Source: Clostridiales bacterium (GTDB lineage: Bacteria; Bacillota; Clostridia; Peptostreptococcales; Acidaminobacteraceae). From it: a stretch of DNA of 64,000 nucleotides. The stretch's first letter is position 1. Each line of letters opens with the position of its first letter. The notes under the pieces are model-generated. The model was given only the letters and a program-made list of their open reading frames with translations. It was not told where the DNA came from and did no database searches. The position numbers and the translations under genes were made by a program. The stretch is from the NCBI GenBank assembly GCA_016342415.1, contig JAEIOD010000021.1, forward strand, positions 1 to 64,000. The letters are read 5' to 3'. This document shows positions 1-9,308 of this stretch, piece by piece.

Positions 1-133
1 ACAGAAGTGTTTGTCTACTTTCGTATCCAAACGGAATTTTTGGGCCATTTCTTTCGAAATGGTATGCTTGTTTTTTTTGTTTATACTGTTCAGTTTTCAA
101 TGTTCTGCGTCGTCGCTATCACTCTCAGCGACT
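1..133 (-). other. rRNA operon leader (16S rRNA gene expected just beyond the left edge)
   Basis: Read on the minus strand, this stretch downstream of two promoters has the make-up of a Clostridia/Bacillus rRNA leader. There is a GTCGCT/AGCGAC hairpin (112-117 with 127-132) and then a boxA-like segment, AGAACATTGAAAACTGAAC (88-106), resembling the antitermination leader found before 16S genes. No 16S sequence itself lies inside the window, so the rRNA gene is inferred. The plus-strand open frame here is a shadow of this non-coding DNA. Confidence 0.7.
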
Positions 134-139
134 CTTAAA

Positions 140-168
140 ATTATACTACCGTTGCTTTTAAAAGTCAA
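140..168 (-). promoter_or_regulatory. rRNA promoter P2
   Basis: On the minus strand: -35 TTGACT (163-168), a 17-bp spacer and a perfect -10 TATAAT (140-145). It lies about 90 bp downstream of a second near-consensus promoter and just before the boxA-containing leader, the usual tandem layout of an rRNA operon. Confidence 0.8.
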
Positions 169-233
169 GGTTTTTTTAAAACTTTATTTTCGTTTATTTC
201 TTGCCTCAACCACCGTTTCGCAACAGCTTTTAT

Positions 234-262
234 AATATACCAAGCCAGAGCCAATATGTCAA
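234..262 (-). promoter_or_regulatory. rRNA promoter P1
   Basis: On the minus strand: perfect -35 TTGACA (257-262), 17-bp spacer, -10 TATATT (234-239). An A/T-rich stretch (263-300) upstream could act as an UP element. With the downstream P2 this forms a tandem strong promoter pair typical of rRNA operons. Confidence 0.8.
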
Positions 263-585
263 CAACTATTAGAAACTTTTTTTAACATATTGCATTTTCT
301 TTTCAAAACATTGGTTTTTAGCGTACAAACCACTGTTTTTGACCCTAATGTCAGAATCTTCAATATTGTCTATCTAACGGCTGCTCTAATATAATAACCA
401 ATTAACTTTTTTTTAATCATAATTTGAGTAACTTTTTATTTTAATTTTCTATTATTAATTCAAAAAAAATTCCTTTTCATAATTATTTTCTTATTACTGA
501 GAGATGATTTAAGATTAAATTAATCTCTTCTTCAGATGATATATAGTATACTGATAATCTAAACTTTATAAAAAAGGAGGTTAAT
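263..585. other. A/T-rich intergenic region between divergent transcripts
   Basis: About 320 bp without a gene. It separates the leftward rRNA promoters from the rightward membrane-protein gene at 586. A short inverted repeat, TGGTTT/AAACCA, is visible near 312-332, and a possible -10 element TATACT lies near 548-553. No convincing -35, RNA gene or repeat family was seen. Confidence 0.5.
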
Positions 586-1032
586 ATGAAAAGAAACATT
601 GCAACATCACTTATTATAGGAATTATTTATTCGATTATCGGTGTAGCTTTATGGTGTGCAGTCGGTTACTTCTTCGATATCAGACTTGGTCTTGTTGGAC
701 TTGCTATTGGTTTTATGGTCGGTAAAGCTTTAAGTAAAAGCAATTCAAACGGATCACCCATGTTTGGTATTATTGCAGTCATCATTACAACTGCTGCGAT
801 TCTATTAGGAGAAGTCAGTTCTCTTATTTTATTGGTAAGTAAAGAATATGACATTACTATCATGGAAACATTAACAATTATTGATTACAAAGTTGCATTT
901 GAAATCATAGTGGAATCATCAGGCGCTCAATCGCTAGTGATTTATGCCATCTCATTGTTTGAAGCATTCAAAATCGGGTCAAGCATTGGGCATACTCAAG
1001 ATCAGGACACTGAAATTGAAGATATCGCCTAA
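586..1032 (+). CDS. small integral membrane protein, unknown function
   Basis: I do not recognise this 148-residue protein. It has about four hydrophobic segments (roughly residues 6-28, 31-48, 60-84 and 115-136), a glycine-rich second segment, and an acidic C-terminus, so it should sit in the cytoplasmic membrane. The start is well supported by AAGGAGG seven bases upstream. It is monocistronic, ends at a hairpin, and faces away from the rRNA promoters. Short hydrophobic proteins with Gly-rich helices could be transport or stress-related, but nothing in the sequence decides this. Confidence 0.7.
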   Translation: MKRNIATSLIIGIIYSIIGVALWCAVGYFFDIRLGLVGLAIGFMVGKALSKSNSNGSPMFGIIAVIITTAAILLGEVSSLILLVSKEYDITIMETLTIIDYKVAFEIIVESSGAQSLVIYAISLFEAFKIGSSIGHTQDQDTEIEDIA

Positions 1033-1034
1033 AA

Positions 1035-1064
1035 ATAAAGGACGTGCGCCGTCACGTCCTTTAT
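1035..1064. terminator. bidirectional terminator hairpin
   Basis: A perfect 12-bp stem (1035-1046 with 1053-1064) with a 6-base loop lies between the converging genes ending at 1032 and 1103. The T-run is better on the minus strand (TTTTT directly after the stem), so it mainly ends the DUF885 operon and probably also the plus-strand gene. Confidence 0.75.
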
Positions 1065-1102
1065 CTATAAAGATTTTATTCATAGAAATATAATCATCGG
1101 GG

Positions 1103-2887
1103 CTATTGATATGTTTCTATATAATCCATTACATGCTCTTCTATTAAAGTCAACGGCATACTGCCTTCACCTAAAATCAGATGGTGAAAATCTCTAATAT
1201 CGTATGCGTCACCTAAAGCTTCTTCCATTCTGTTTCTTAATTCCAATAACTTTAACTGACCAATTTTATAAGAACATGCTTGTCCTGGCCATGATGTATA
1301 TCTGGTAACTTCTGCTTGTGCATAACCGGACGATAATAATCCTTCATCCACAAGATAATCTACAGCTTCATCTCTTGACCACTTTTTATAGTGAATTCCT
1401 GTATCGACTACAAGTCTTGCCGCTCTGTGAAGTTCGGATTTTAAATAACCGATATGATGAGCTGGCGTTGGATTATAACCATATTCATCAGCAAGCATTT
1501 CAGCATATAAAGCCCACCCTTCGATATAAGCAGTATTAAAAGCCAACTTTCTAACCATCGGAATGTTCTCTAATAGAAGTTCGTGTTCTCTTTCCAAATG
1601 GTGTCCAGGTACAGTTTCATGAAAAGCCAGAGTGTTAATTGAAAAATCAAAATGTGCACTTGCCAAATCCAGATAATATGCACCAGGCCTCTTCCCATCA
1701 ATTGATGGCGTTACATAAAAGTTACCACCTGGTGATGTTTTTATTGTAGGGCTACTCGCTGGCAAATCTTCTTTATAGAAGAAAGTTTCTAAATCTTCTT
1801 CTATAGTCTGGGCAATCAAAACATATTGATCCATGGCATCTTGCCCTCTAAAAGTCTCTGCATCACCATATAAGGCATTTAACGAAACGCCTAAATCCCC
1901 CTCATACCCCAGTGCAGAAAAGGCAATTTTCATATCCTCTTGAATCCTTTTAACTTCCGCTAAACCCAATTGATGAACTTCTTCTGGTGTCATAGTGGTA
2001 GTCGTATGTCTTTTCAAGGCAAATTGATAATAGCGTTCTCCATCAGGCAGTGCCCAAACACCATTGATCTCTTTTGACAATTGTTTTGAATCAGACATAG
2101 TCTTTTTAAGCTCAGCCATATTGGGTACATAGTAATCTGTCAAAGCCATTAATGCTTGATCCTCTAAAATGATTTTTTCATCCTCTGAGATCTCAAGCAA
2201 CTCAACACGTTCTTTATAACGTTTAAATAAATCCATATATTCTGGTTTTGTTTTATAATACGTTCTCAATTGTCCTAAGGTTGCATCTATACTCATAGGA
2301 TCCATTAAATAACCTAATTCAAGCTGATTATTGTAACGTACAATCCATTCTTGAATGACAACTTCAGAACCTTCCACTCTTTTTATCCAATCTTTCGCAT
2401 CTTGTTCACTCTCGATTATATGACTGTCCAATAGCAGTGTATAAAGGCTTCTATGTTCTCCAATGATATGAGATAAGAAAAAGCTATGATTCTTAAAAAG
2501 AAGTTTTTCGAGTTCTATCTCCAAATACCACTTAACATTTTTATAATCAAGATCCTCTGAATCAAATGTTGATAAATACCTAAGTGCTTCTTTATAAAAC
2601 TCTGTCATACCCTCTAAATATTCTTCGTCCATTCGATTCAATTGATCTTTTTGAAAAGATACCCCATAATCAGACAAATCTCCTAAATCATCTATCCGCT
2701 GTGGATTATAAGACATAATTTTTACAAATAACTCATTATAAAAATCATTCAAAGTTGTACTTGAAAAGATTGTACTCACTTCAGATTCTACATTATTTTT
2801 TTCTTTGAATACTAAGTTTTCTTGATTTGTGTTATTTTGACATCCCATCAATAGAATACTCATAAGAATTATCATTACTTTTTTCAT
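1103..2887 (-). CDS. DUF885 family lipoprotein, putative metallopeptidase
   Basis: This 594-residue protein starts with a lipoprotein signal (hydrophobic core then LMGC lipobox), so it is expected to be anchored on the outer face of the membrane. Around residue 425 it carries HETVPGHH and about 30 residues later EGWALYAE, the zinc-ligand pattern typical of DUF885, a family with the fold of zinc carboxypeptidases. Length agrees with the family. Its start overlaps the stop of the upstream beta-lactamase-fold gene by four bases (ATGA), with GAGGGGG as ribosome site, so the two are translationally coupled. The natural substrate is unknown; peptide trimming outside the cell is the likely role. Confidence 0.85.
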   Translation of the reverse strand: MKKVMIILMSILLMGCQNNTNQENLVFKEKNNVESEVSTIFSSTTLNDFYNELFVKIMSYNPQRIDDLGDLSDYGVSFQKDQLNRMDEEYLEGMTEFYKEALRYLSTFDSEDLDYKNVKWYLEIELEKLLFKNHSFFLSHIIGEHRSLYTLLLDSHIIESEQDAKDWIKRVEGSEVVIQEWIVRYNNQLELGYLMDPMSIDATLGQLRTYYKTKPEYMDLFKRYKERVELLEISEDEKIILEDQALMALTDYYVPNMAELKKTMSDSKQLSKEINGVWALPDGERYYQFALKRHTTTTMTPEEVHQLGLAEVKRIQEDMKIAFSALGYEGDLGVSLNALYGDAETFRGQDAMDQYVLIAQTIEEDLETFFYKEDLPASSPTIKTSPGGNFYVTPSIDGKRPGAYYLDLASAHFDFSINTLAFHETVPGHHLEREHELLLENIPMVRKLAFNTAYIEGWALYAEMLADEYGYNPTPAHHIGYLKSELHRAARLVVDTGIHYKKWSRDEAVDYLVDEGLLSSGYAQAEVTRYTSWPGQACSYKIGQLKLLELRNRMEEALGDAYDIRDFHHLILGEGSMPLTLIEEHVMDYIETYQ

Positions 2888-3951
2888 TGTTCCCCCTCAA
2901 TATAAAATGGTATGATTTCGTCTTTAATCAATCTTTCTAATGTCACAAATTGGTTAGAAGCAATCGAATCTTGAACAGCACCAAGAGTGCCGCAGGTAAT
3001 GACCAACTCAAGTTCAGGTACAATCGTAATAAACTGACCACCATGACCAAGTGCTGATATAGTTTTAAAACCTTGAACATCACCCAACCACCAATAATAC
3101 CCATAGGAGTCACTAAACGCTGAATTTCCAGTGTTTGCATAAGAAGTGAGCGACCTCTCTAACCATTCTTTCGACACAATTTGCCTGTTGTCCTTTACAC
3201 CTTCATTCAATATCAGTTTGCCGATAACTCGCATATCCTCACAGGTCAAATACAAATCAAATCCGCCATAGTAGACATCCGTCAAACTTTTCTGCCATTT
3301 TACCTCATCTATCCCTAGAGGAAAAAAAAGATTTTCTGTTGCATACTCCAATAGACTCACACCTGTTGCTTCTTGCAAAATAACAGCAACCATATAAGCC
3401 GATCCATCACTATAATTAAATATCGAACCAGGGGTATAAGACACACCTCTTTCAAATATCATCTCAAGCGGATCTAACGATCCCTTTAAGGTGAAATATT
3501 CGCTGGATTGGTTATTGCTGTCCCAAAGGATACCAGAGCTCATCACAAGCAAATGGTGAAGAGTAATCTCCTTATAACGATCATCTAGTCCGTACTTTTC
3601 AAAATCAATATACATTTCTATACTATCTTCTACACTTCCAATATAGCCTTGATCAATCGCAATACCAACTAAAAGAGATGTAACACTTTTAGTCACAGAA
3701 AACACATTATTTTGATAGGAAGAACCATAATTGAAATTGACTTCTTCTAGCGAGCTTCCTTTTGATATCGAGAGACTCACTATATTAGAAATTTCAGATG
3801 CCTTTTGAATGATTTCATCTAAATTAGATGAATCGACGTTCGATATATCTTCAATCAATCTATCGTCTCGTATCTTATTAGTACTTTCTAAACTCTTTTC
3901 ACAAGAGTATAAATTTAAGGCAACTATCATAACAACAATCAATAATTTCAT
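2884..3951 (-). CDS. serine hydrolase of the beta-lactamase/class C (AmpC-like) fold, lipoprotein
   Basis: This 355-residue protein has a signal peptide ending in a lipobox (LYSC). The class C serine-hydrolase signatures are present: the SxxK nucleophile motif as SVTK (about residue 86), a Y-S-D tyrosine motif in the middle, and a C-terminal GHGG corresponding to the KTG/HxG box. This family covers D-aminopeptidases, esterases and beta-lactamase-like proteins, and the sequence does not decide which. It is first in a two-gene operon with the DUF885 metallopeptidase, so a joint extracellular peptide or cell-wall-fragment role is plausible. The start has AAGGGGG six bases upstream. Confidence 0.85.
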   Translation of the reverse strand: MKLLIVVMIVALNLYSCEKSLESTNKIRDDRLIEDISNVDSSNLDEIIQKASEISNIVSLSISKGSSLEEVNFNYGSSYQNNVFSVTKSVTSLLVGIAIDQGYIGSVEDSIEMYIDFEKYGLDDRYKEITLHHLLVMSSGILWDSNNQSSEYFTLKGSLDPLEMIFERGVSYTPGSIFNYSDGSAYMVAVILQEATGVSLLEYATENLFFPLGIDEVKWQKSLTDVYYGGFDLYLTCEDMRVIGKLILNEGVKDNRQIVSKEWLERSLTSYANTGNSAFSDSYGYYWWLGDVQGFKTISALGHGGQFITIVPELELVITCGTLGAVQDSIASNQFVTLERLIKDEIIPFYIEGEQ

Positions 3952-4171
3952 ATTAATCCCCCTTTAAAACAGTATACCCCTTAAATCATCAGAATATTCC
4001 TGGCAAATTTTACGTTTTGTTCAGAATATTCTGATTTATATTACAAAATATTAAAAGTTAAGGTTTCCTTAATAGGTTTGGAAAGAAAAAGATGTTAACA
4101 TTAGATGTCCGAACCACTCGGGTATATTAAATATCCCAATAGAAAGATTCCATGAATTTTTCACAACACTA

Positions 4172-4200
4172 AAAAAGCACTGACTTAGTCAGTGCTTTTT
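4172..4200 (-). terminator. terminator overlapping the methyltransferase stop codon
   Basis: Perfect 13-bp stem (4172-4184 with 4188-4200) around a three-base loop that is itself the stop codon of the gene ending at 4185. The A/T ends of the stem give U-rich flanks on both strands. Confidence 0.85.
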
Positions 4201-4829
4201 GTATTCTTAAATATCATATAATCTTTTTCATTGTGATAAACAATCTCCAAGCCGTAGCGATTTGCAATCCATTTAAAAGTTTCAACCGTATAGAATGATA
4301 TATGTGTTTTATCTCTCCTATACCACCAGCTCTTAAAATGATCATCATCTCTAGGAAACTGAGTCATTATCGCTAAAATGCCATCCTCGTTTAATAAACC
4401 AATCAATTTTTCAATTTCTTGAATAGGCTCCACAAAATGCTCAAATACTTCTGTTGAAGTGATAACGTCGTAAGTTTTATCCAAGTAACTTTCATCAGGC
4501 AAGTAAAACGGATCGTAAGAGGTCACATCATAACCAGAACGTCTTAAAACTTCAGAAAATACAGGCTCTGGACCAGAACCATATTCTAACACATTTTTCT
4601 TTTCTACAAAATGTTCAAAAGACTCCATAAACCTTCTGAACATATTCACATAACCTTCATCTTCAATTGAATTATTATGTGTATCGTATTCTTTTTTTTC
4701 ATCATTATATGAAATATGATATGCAGGATCTTCATAAATAAAACCACAGGACTTACAACGATGATACTCAACTTTGAATTGGTCATCATAAATAATATAC
4801 GTTTCTTGTTTACATATTTTACAGGTCAT
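4185..4829 (-). CDS. class I SAM-dependent methyltransferase with N-terminal zinc ribbon
   Basis: I place the start at the ATG at 4829 (GGAG six bases upstream), not at the further upstream alternative, which would lie inside the lysS terminator. The 214-residue protein opens with CKIC, followed about 25 residues later by CKSC, a four-cysteine zinc ribbon. A Rossmann methyltransferase domain follows, with VLEYGSGPEP as the SAM-binding motif and a TSTEVFEHF segment. This architecture (zinc ribbon plus Methyltransf_23-like domain) is found on enzymes acting on small molecules, glycans or proteins; the substrate cannot be read. It lies just downstream of lysS but behind that gene's terminator. 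Confidence 0.8.
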   Translation of the reverse strand: MTCKICKQETYIIYDDQFKVEYHRCKSCGFIYEDPAYHISYNDEKKEYDTHNNSIEDEGYVNMFRRFMESFEHFVEKKNVLEYGSGPEPVFSEVLRRSGYDVTSYDPFYLPDESYLDKTYDVITSTEVFEHFVEPIQEIEKLIGLLNEDGILAIMTQFPRDDDHFKSWWYRRDKTHISFYTVETFKWIANRYGLEIVYHNEKDYMIFKNTKSTD

Positions 4830-4840
4830 ATTTTTCTCCA

Positions 4841-4865
4841 AAAAAAGCACTGCTAAGCAGTGCTT
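4841..4865 (-). terminator. lysS terminator
   Basis: Nine-bp perfect stem (4845-4853 with 4857-4865), TAA loop, followed on the minus strand by a run of six T. It ends just after the lysS stop, and the ribosome site of the methyltransferase gene begins a few bases further on. Confidence 0.85.
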
Positions 4866-4869
4866 CCCA

Positions 4870-6345
4870 TTAGTCTTTAATCGGTTTCATAGTAGGGAAT
4901 AAGATAACGTCTCTAATTGATGATTGATTTGTTAACAACATAACCATTCTATCAATACCGATACCTAAACCACCTGTCGGAGGCATACCTACTTCTAAAG
5001 CGTTGATAAAGTCATCATCCATCGGATGTGCTTCATCATCACCAAGATCTTTCGCTGTAACTTGAGCCTCAAATCTTTCTCTTTGATCAATCGGATCATT
5101 TAACTCAGAGAACGCATTTGCAATTTCCCAAGTGTTAACAAACGCCTCAAATCTATCAGTAATCTCTGGATTATCTGCATTCTTCTTAGCAAGTGGCGAA
5201 ATCTCAACTGGATGATGTGTCACAAAAGTTGGTTGAATCAAGTGCTTCTCACAATGAATTTCAAACGCTTCACTTATCAAGTGACCTTTTGTCATATACG
5301 GTTGGATATCTACACCTAACTTCTTAGCTGCAGCTTTCATCTCATCTAAAGTTTCAAACGAGTTAAAATCAACACCTGTGTCTTGAGTAACAGCATCTGT
5401 CATTGAAATCCTCTTCCATGGTGGTGTAAAGTCTAATTCAACACCTTGGAAATCAACTTTCATAGAACCATTTGCCTGCTCACAACAATACGCTACTAAA
5501 TCCTCCGTTAACTTCATAACGAACTCGTAATCTTCATAAGCTGTATATACTTCCATTGCAGTATACTCAGGGTTATGCTTCATACTCATCCCTTCATTTC
5601 TGAACATTCTTCCCATCTCATAAACTCTATCAAAACCACCAACGATTAATCTCTTAAGAGGCAATTCGTTAGCAATTCTCATATACATATCAATATCAAG
5701 TGTATTGTGATGAGTTAAAAACGGTCTTGCAGAAGCACCACCAGCAATTGTATTCAAGATTGGAGTTTCTACTTCTAAATAATCTCTATCATCTAAGAAC
5801 GAACGAACAGCTTTCATTATTTTATTTCTCTTGATGAAAACTTCCTTCACTTCCGGATTAACAATTAAATCAACGTATCTTTGTCTATATCTCAATTCAT
5901 TATCTTTAAGTCCATGGTACTTTTCTGGTAATATTTGAAGTGATTTTGTCAATAACAACACTTCACTTGCACGCACAGAAATCTCTTCTTTTTTTGTTTT
6001 AAATACAGTACCTTTGATACCAACAATATCACCGATATCGTAAGTTGAAAACACGTCAAATGCTTCATCTCCAATGGCATCTCTTCTAACATACGATTGA
6101 ATTCTACCATCTCTATCTAAGATATCAAGAAAACTTGCTTTACCCATACCACGTTTTGCCATAATACGACCAGCAATCTGTACTTCTTTTCCTTCAAATG
6201 CTTCAAAGTTGTCAGCAATTTCTACACTAAAAGCAGTTCTTTCATATTTAGATACTTTGAATGGATCTTGATTGTTTGCAACTAAGTCTTTTAACTTATC
6301 ACGTCTTACCTGCAATACTTCACTTAATTTAATTTCTTCACTCAA
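4870..6345 (-). CDS. lysS: lysyl-tRNA synthetase (class II)
   Basis: Attaches lysine to tRNA-Lys in the cytoplasm. The 491-residue protein has the OB-fold anticodon-binding domain at residues about 55-150 and the class II catalytic domain after it. Motif 2 is visible as [17 protein letters not shown] and motif 3 as GLGIGIDRM. Length matches bacterial LysS. The start codon is TTG at 6345, chosen because AGGAGGT lies seven bases upstream and no better start is in range. It is the last housekeeping gene before the rRNA promoters, as in Bacillus subtilis. Confidence 0.97.
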   Translation of the reverse strand: MSEEIKLSEVLQVRRDKLKDLVANNQDPFKVSKYERTAFSVEIADNFEAFEGKEVQIAGRIMAKRGMGKASFLDILDRDGRIQSYVRRDAIGDEAFDVFSTYDIGDIVGIKGTVFKTKKEEISVRASEVLLLTKSLQILPEKYHGLKDNELRYRQRYVDLIVNPEVKEVFIKRNKIMKAVRSFLDDRDYLEVETPILNTIAGGASARPFLTHHNTLDIDMYMRIANELPLKRLIVGGFDRVYEMGRMFRNEGMSMKHNPEYTAMEVYTAYEDYEFVMKLTEDLVAYCCEQANGSMKVDFQGVELDFTPPWKRISMTDAVTQDTGVDFNSFETLDEMKAAAKKLGVDIQPYMTKGHLISEAFEIHCEKHLIQPTFVTHHPVEISPLAKKNADNPEITDRFEAFVNTWEIANAFSELNDPIDQRERFEAQVTAKDLGDDEAHPMDDDFINALEVGMPPTGGLGIGIDRMVMLLTNQSSIRDVILFPTMKPIKD

Positions 6346-6405
6346 CGCCTGTACCTCCTAGTTTATTTGCATAATGTATAATTATAAAGTAGCACCTTAC
6401 CTTTG

Positions 6406-7371
6406 TCAATCAACCGATAAGGTTCGAATAAAATCATATAACAACGTTTCAATTTCTTCTCGACTGTTAACACGATTCAATTGGTCTCTAATTTTCGAAC
6501 TACCCTTAATTCCTTTCAAATACCACGCAGCATGTTTTCTCATTTCCATAATACCACGATGGCTCCCCTTATATTTTATCATAAGGTCAAGTTGCTTTAA
6601 AGCAACTTCCATTTTCTCTTCTGGAGTGGGCGGATCAAGCCTTGTTCCATCTTTGAAATAAGCATTAATTTCTCTAATCAACCAAGGGTTCCCTTGTATG
6701 CCTCTAGCCACCATCAAACCATCCACACCTGTATGCTCTTTCATTCTAATAGCATCATCCAATGTAAATATATCACCATTGCCAATCACAGGTATGGAAA
6801 CTGTATTTTTGACATCTCTAATAATGTTCCAGTCAGCCTGTCCTGCATAAAACTGATTTCTAGTCCGACCATGAATGGATAATAGAGATGCTCCTGAAGC
6901 TTCAATAACTTTTGCTACTTCTATAGCATTGGTTGTTGTAAATCCTTTTCTAATTTTAACAGAAACTGGTTTATTGGATGCTTTAACCACTTCTGTTACA
7001 ATGGATTCGATTAATCTTAAGTTATCCATCAAAGCGGATCCATCACCATTTTTAACAATTTTAGGGGCCGGACATCCCATGTTGATATCAAGGATATCAT
7101 GATTAAACTCCGACAATTCTCTTACCATATGTGCCATGATCTCAGGCTCATGTCCAAATATTTGAAGACCAACAGGTCGTTCTTCTTCAGCAATCTCCAT
7201 TAAGGCCTTTGTTTTTTCGTCTTTGTAATAGAAAGCTTTTGCACTCACCATCTCTGTAAACATCAAACCGCAGTCAAACGATTTACAAATTTCTCTAAAT
7301 GCTCTATCTGTCACACCTGCCATAGGTCCTAATGACACTTCACCTTTTATATCTAATGTACCTATTCTCAT
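6406..7371 (-). CDS. dusB: tRNA-dihydrouridine synthase
   Basis: FMN enzyme that reduces uridines in the D-loop of tRNA. The 321-residue protein starts with the TIM-barrel signature GPMAGVTDRAFR and carries the catalytic cysteine in MGCPAPKIVKNGDGSALM (about residue 100). SIHGRTR and GNGDI match the FMN/tRNA binding strands, and the C-terminal helical domain is intact. It follows coaX with one base between the genes and precedes lysS, an order conserved in Firmicutes. Ribosome site AGAGGA precedes the ATG. Confidence 0.95.
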   Translation of the reverse strand: MRIGTLDIKGEVSLGPMAGVTDRAFREICKSFDCGLMFTEMVSAKAFYYKDEKTKALMEIAEEERPVGLQIFGHEPEIMAHMVRELSEFNHDILDINMGCPAPKIVKNGDGSALMDNLRLIESIVTEVVKASNKPVSVKIRKGFTTTNAIEVAKVIEASGASLLSIHGRTRNQFYAGQADWNIIRDVKNTVSIPVIGNGDIFTLDDAIRMKEHTGVDGLMVARGIQGNPWLIREINAYFKDGTRLDPPTPEEKMEVALKQLDLMIKYKGSHRGIMEMRKHAAWYLKGIKGSSKIRDQLNRVNSREEIETLLYDFIRTLSVD

Positions 7372-7372
7372 C

Positions 7373-8143
7373 TTATCCTCTGTTCAACTGATAAATATAC
7401 AGCAACCCTTCTAGAGTCAACCATCTATCGATTTCATCAATACAATCGGTTTCTTCGGAAACCATAGTTGCCAAACCACCAGTTGCAATAACTTTTGCAT
7501 GAGGTGCTTTTAATTCTTTCTTCATACGTTTAACAATGTACTCCACTAAACCCACATAACCTAACAACACACCAGCTTGAATACTTTCAGTTGTATTTTT
7601 ACAAATTACACGGTCTGGTTTAACAAGTTCTACTTTCGTAAGCTTTGCAGCCTTTTGATACAATGCATCATTTGAAATAATAATACCAGGCGCTATGGTA
7701 CCACCTAGATACTCAAATTTTTCATTTATGGCACAAAATGTTGTTGCTGTACCAAAATCAACAATTATAAGCGGGCCACCATATTTTTTAAATCCAGCCA
7801 CAGCATTAACAATCCTATCGGCTCCAACTTGCTTTGGATTATCATATTTAACATTCATCCCGGTTTTAATTCCTGGCCCAATTACTATAGCTTCACAATC
7901 ACAATACTTTTGAGCCATGTGTTGCAGCGAATACATAATCGATGGTACAACTGATGAAATAATCACATCAGAAACCATTGATAAGTCGTAATTATTATAT
8001 GAAAACAACTGATCAATTAACATACCTAGCTCATCTGCCGACTTGCTTTTATCAGTTGAAATTCTCCAGTTCATAACTAATTCTTCGTCTTTAAAAAGAC
8101 CTAATACAATATTTGTATTACCAACATCCACTGCTAATAACAT
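7373..8143 (-). CDS. coaX: type III pantothenate kinase
   Basis: First step of coenzyme A synthesis: phosphorylation of pantothenate. The ASKHA-fold phosphate motif is at the very N-terminus ([12 protein letters not shown]), followed by [11 protein letters not shown] and [11 protein letters not shown], all signatures of CoaX. I set the start at the ATG at 8143 with GAGG five bases upstream; a GTG two codons earlier overlaps that ribosome site and is unlikely. The protein is then 256 residues, normal for the family. CoA supply fits the CoA-dependent pathway nearby, but the gene is housekeeping. Confidence 0.95.
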   Translation of the reverse strand: MLLAVDVGNTNIVLGLFKDEELVMNWRISTDKSKSADELGMLIDQLFSYNNYDLSMVSDVIISSVVPSIMYSLQHMAQKYCDCEAIVIGPGIKTGMNVKYDNPKQVGADRIVNAVAGFKKYGGPLIIVDFGTATTFCAINEKFEYLGGTIAPGIIISNDALYQKAAKLTKVELVKPDRVICKNTTESIQAGVLLGYVGLVEYIVKRMKKELKAPHAKVIATGGLATMVSEETDCIDEIDRWLTLEGLLYIYQLNRG

Positions 8144-8151
8144 AAACACCT

Positions 8152-9138
8152 CTAATCAATATATTCGTACAACCCTCTTACAGAAACTTCTCCATAAAAG
8201 ACCTGTTCTCTTTCACCGTTCTCATTAACGATGACCAATTGTCCATTTTCATTTATATCAATGACCTTTACCGTTCTGGTACCTGCCTTTGTTATTATTC
8301 TTACCGTTTCATTTAAAAGTATTGAACGCGACTTACAGATCTCTATTGTACGCTTCAAACTATTAGTCGTGATAAAATCCTGATACAATACTTCAAACGA
8401 CTTTAGAAAAGATAACACAATCGCTTTGCGGGAAACTTCTCGTTCGAGTCCCATCTTTAGCGATATTGCTTTATCAACTAGTTCTTCAGGGAATTGTGTT
8501 TGATTCACATTAACACCTATACCCACTACAACATAATTAATACCGCCTAATTCTGCAGACATTTCTGTTAATACACCACAAACTTTTTTCTTCTTATATA
8601 TAATATCATTTGGCCACTTGATACCAATGGATTCACCTACAACACTTTCTATAGCTTCAGTCATTGCTGCTGCGGCTATTTGTGTTATTTTAGGTGCTTC
8701 TGCCGGTTCAATATCTGGCTTCAAAATGATTGACATCCATATACCCGAACCTTTTTCACTAGCCCACTGTCTACCAAGTCTACCTTTACCGGCCGTTTGC
8801 TCATCAGCAAGTACAACAGTCATATCATCGTGTTCCAATGCAATATTTTTGGCGTAGTTATTTGTTGAATCAACCGTTTCTAGAAAAATCATTTTTTTTC
8901 CTAAAGTATCGGTGTCTAACTCGCTGACAATTTCTGCTTTGTTGTATATTTCTTCTACAGCAGATACATAACGGTGGCCTTTTCTTGAGACCGATTCAAT
9001 GTTGTGACCTTGTTTTTTAAGTTGAGTCATATGTTTGGATATTGCTTGTCTAGAAATATTAAGGGCCTCACTTATTTCAGCACTGGATAAAAACTTATTT
9101 TCATTTGCTTTTAACATGTTTAAAATCTTAGATTTCAT
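8152..9138 (-). CDS. birA: bifunctional biotin--protein ligase / biotin operon repressor
   Basis: Activates biotin to biotinyl-AMP and joins it to the lysine of carrier proteins. The 328-residue protein has an N-terminal winged helix-turn-helix (about residues 1-65, with SRQAISKHM in the recognition region), the ligase core with GKGRLGRQW and KWPNDI, and a C-terminal SH3-like domain. The DNA-binding domain means it can also act as a repressor. It sits eight bases upstream of coaX and immediately downstream of the genes for a biotin-dependent decarboxylase, whose carrier subunit (10570-10959) is a likely target. Confidence 0.95.
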   Translation of the reverse strand: MKSKILNMLKANENKFLSSAEISEALNISRQAISKHMTQLKKQGHNIESVSRKGHRYVSAVEEIYNKAEIVSELDTDTLGKKMIFLETVDSTNNYAKNIALEHDDMTVVLADEQTAGKGRLGRQWASEKGSGIWMSIILKPDIEPAEAPKITQIAAAAMTEAIESVVGESIGIKWPNDIIYKKKKVCGVLTEMSAELGGINYVVVGIGVNVNQTQFPEELVDKAISLKMGLEREVSRKAIVLSFLKSFEVLYQDFITTNSLKRTIEICKSRSILLNETVRIITKAGTRTVKVIDINENGQLVIVNENGEREQVFYGEVSVRGLYEYID

Positions 9139-9170
9139 AACTCCTCCAATATCAACACACGTATTGTATG

Positions 9171-9195
9171 TAAACGCTACATTTAAACGCTACAT
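9171..9195. repeat. 13-bp-spaced direct repeat upstream of birA
   Basis: The 12-mer TAAACGCTACAT occurs twice in direct orientation, at 9171-9182 and 9184-9195, immediately followed by TGTCAA (a TTGACA -35 on the minus strand). It lies 33-57 bp upstream of the birA start. This may be an operator, but it does not match the known BirA palindrome with GTTAACC arms. Confidence 0.5.
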
Positions 9196-9269
9196 GTCAA
9201 CACTTAATATATCAAAAAAAGCGGGAAACCGCAATGCCTAGGAGAAATCAAACACAAGTTAAAGGAAAA

Positions 9270-9294
9270 AAGAATCTAGCAAAATGCTAGATTC
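9270..9294 (-). terminator. terminator of the decarboxylase operon
   Basis: Eleven-bp perfect stem (9270-9280 with 9284-9294) with AAA loop, followed on the minus strand by a run of T. It separates mmdB from birA. Confidence 0.85.
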
Positions 9295-9308
9295 TAAATA
9301 TCTTTGTT

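Noticed and set aside
11-235. Plus-strand open frame of 74 codons at the left edge
   Set aside because: It lies across the two minus-strand rRNA promoters and boxA leader, has no ribosome-binding site and is low-complexity.
4830-4850. Longer N-terminus for the methyltransferase
   Set aside because: The extra codons lie inside the lysS terminator, and a good ribosome site precedes the ATG at 4829.
6346-6405. T-box leader of lysS
   Set aside because: Only about 60 bases separate dusB and lysS; no AGGGUGGNACCGCG-like motif.
9139-9308. Classical BirA operator upstream of birA
   Set aside because: No GTTAACC-type inverted repeat; only the unrelated 12-mer direct repeat is present.
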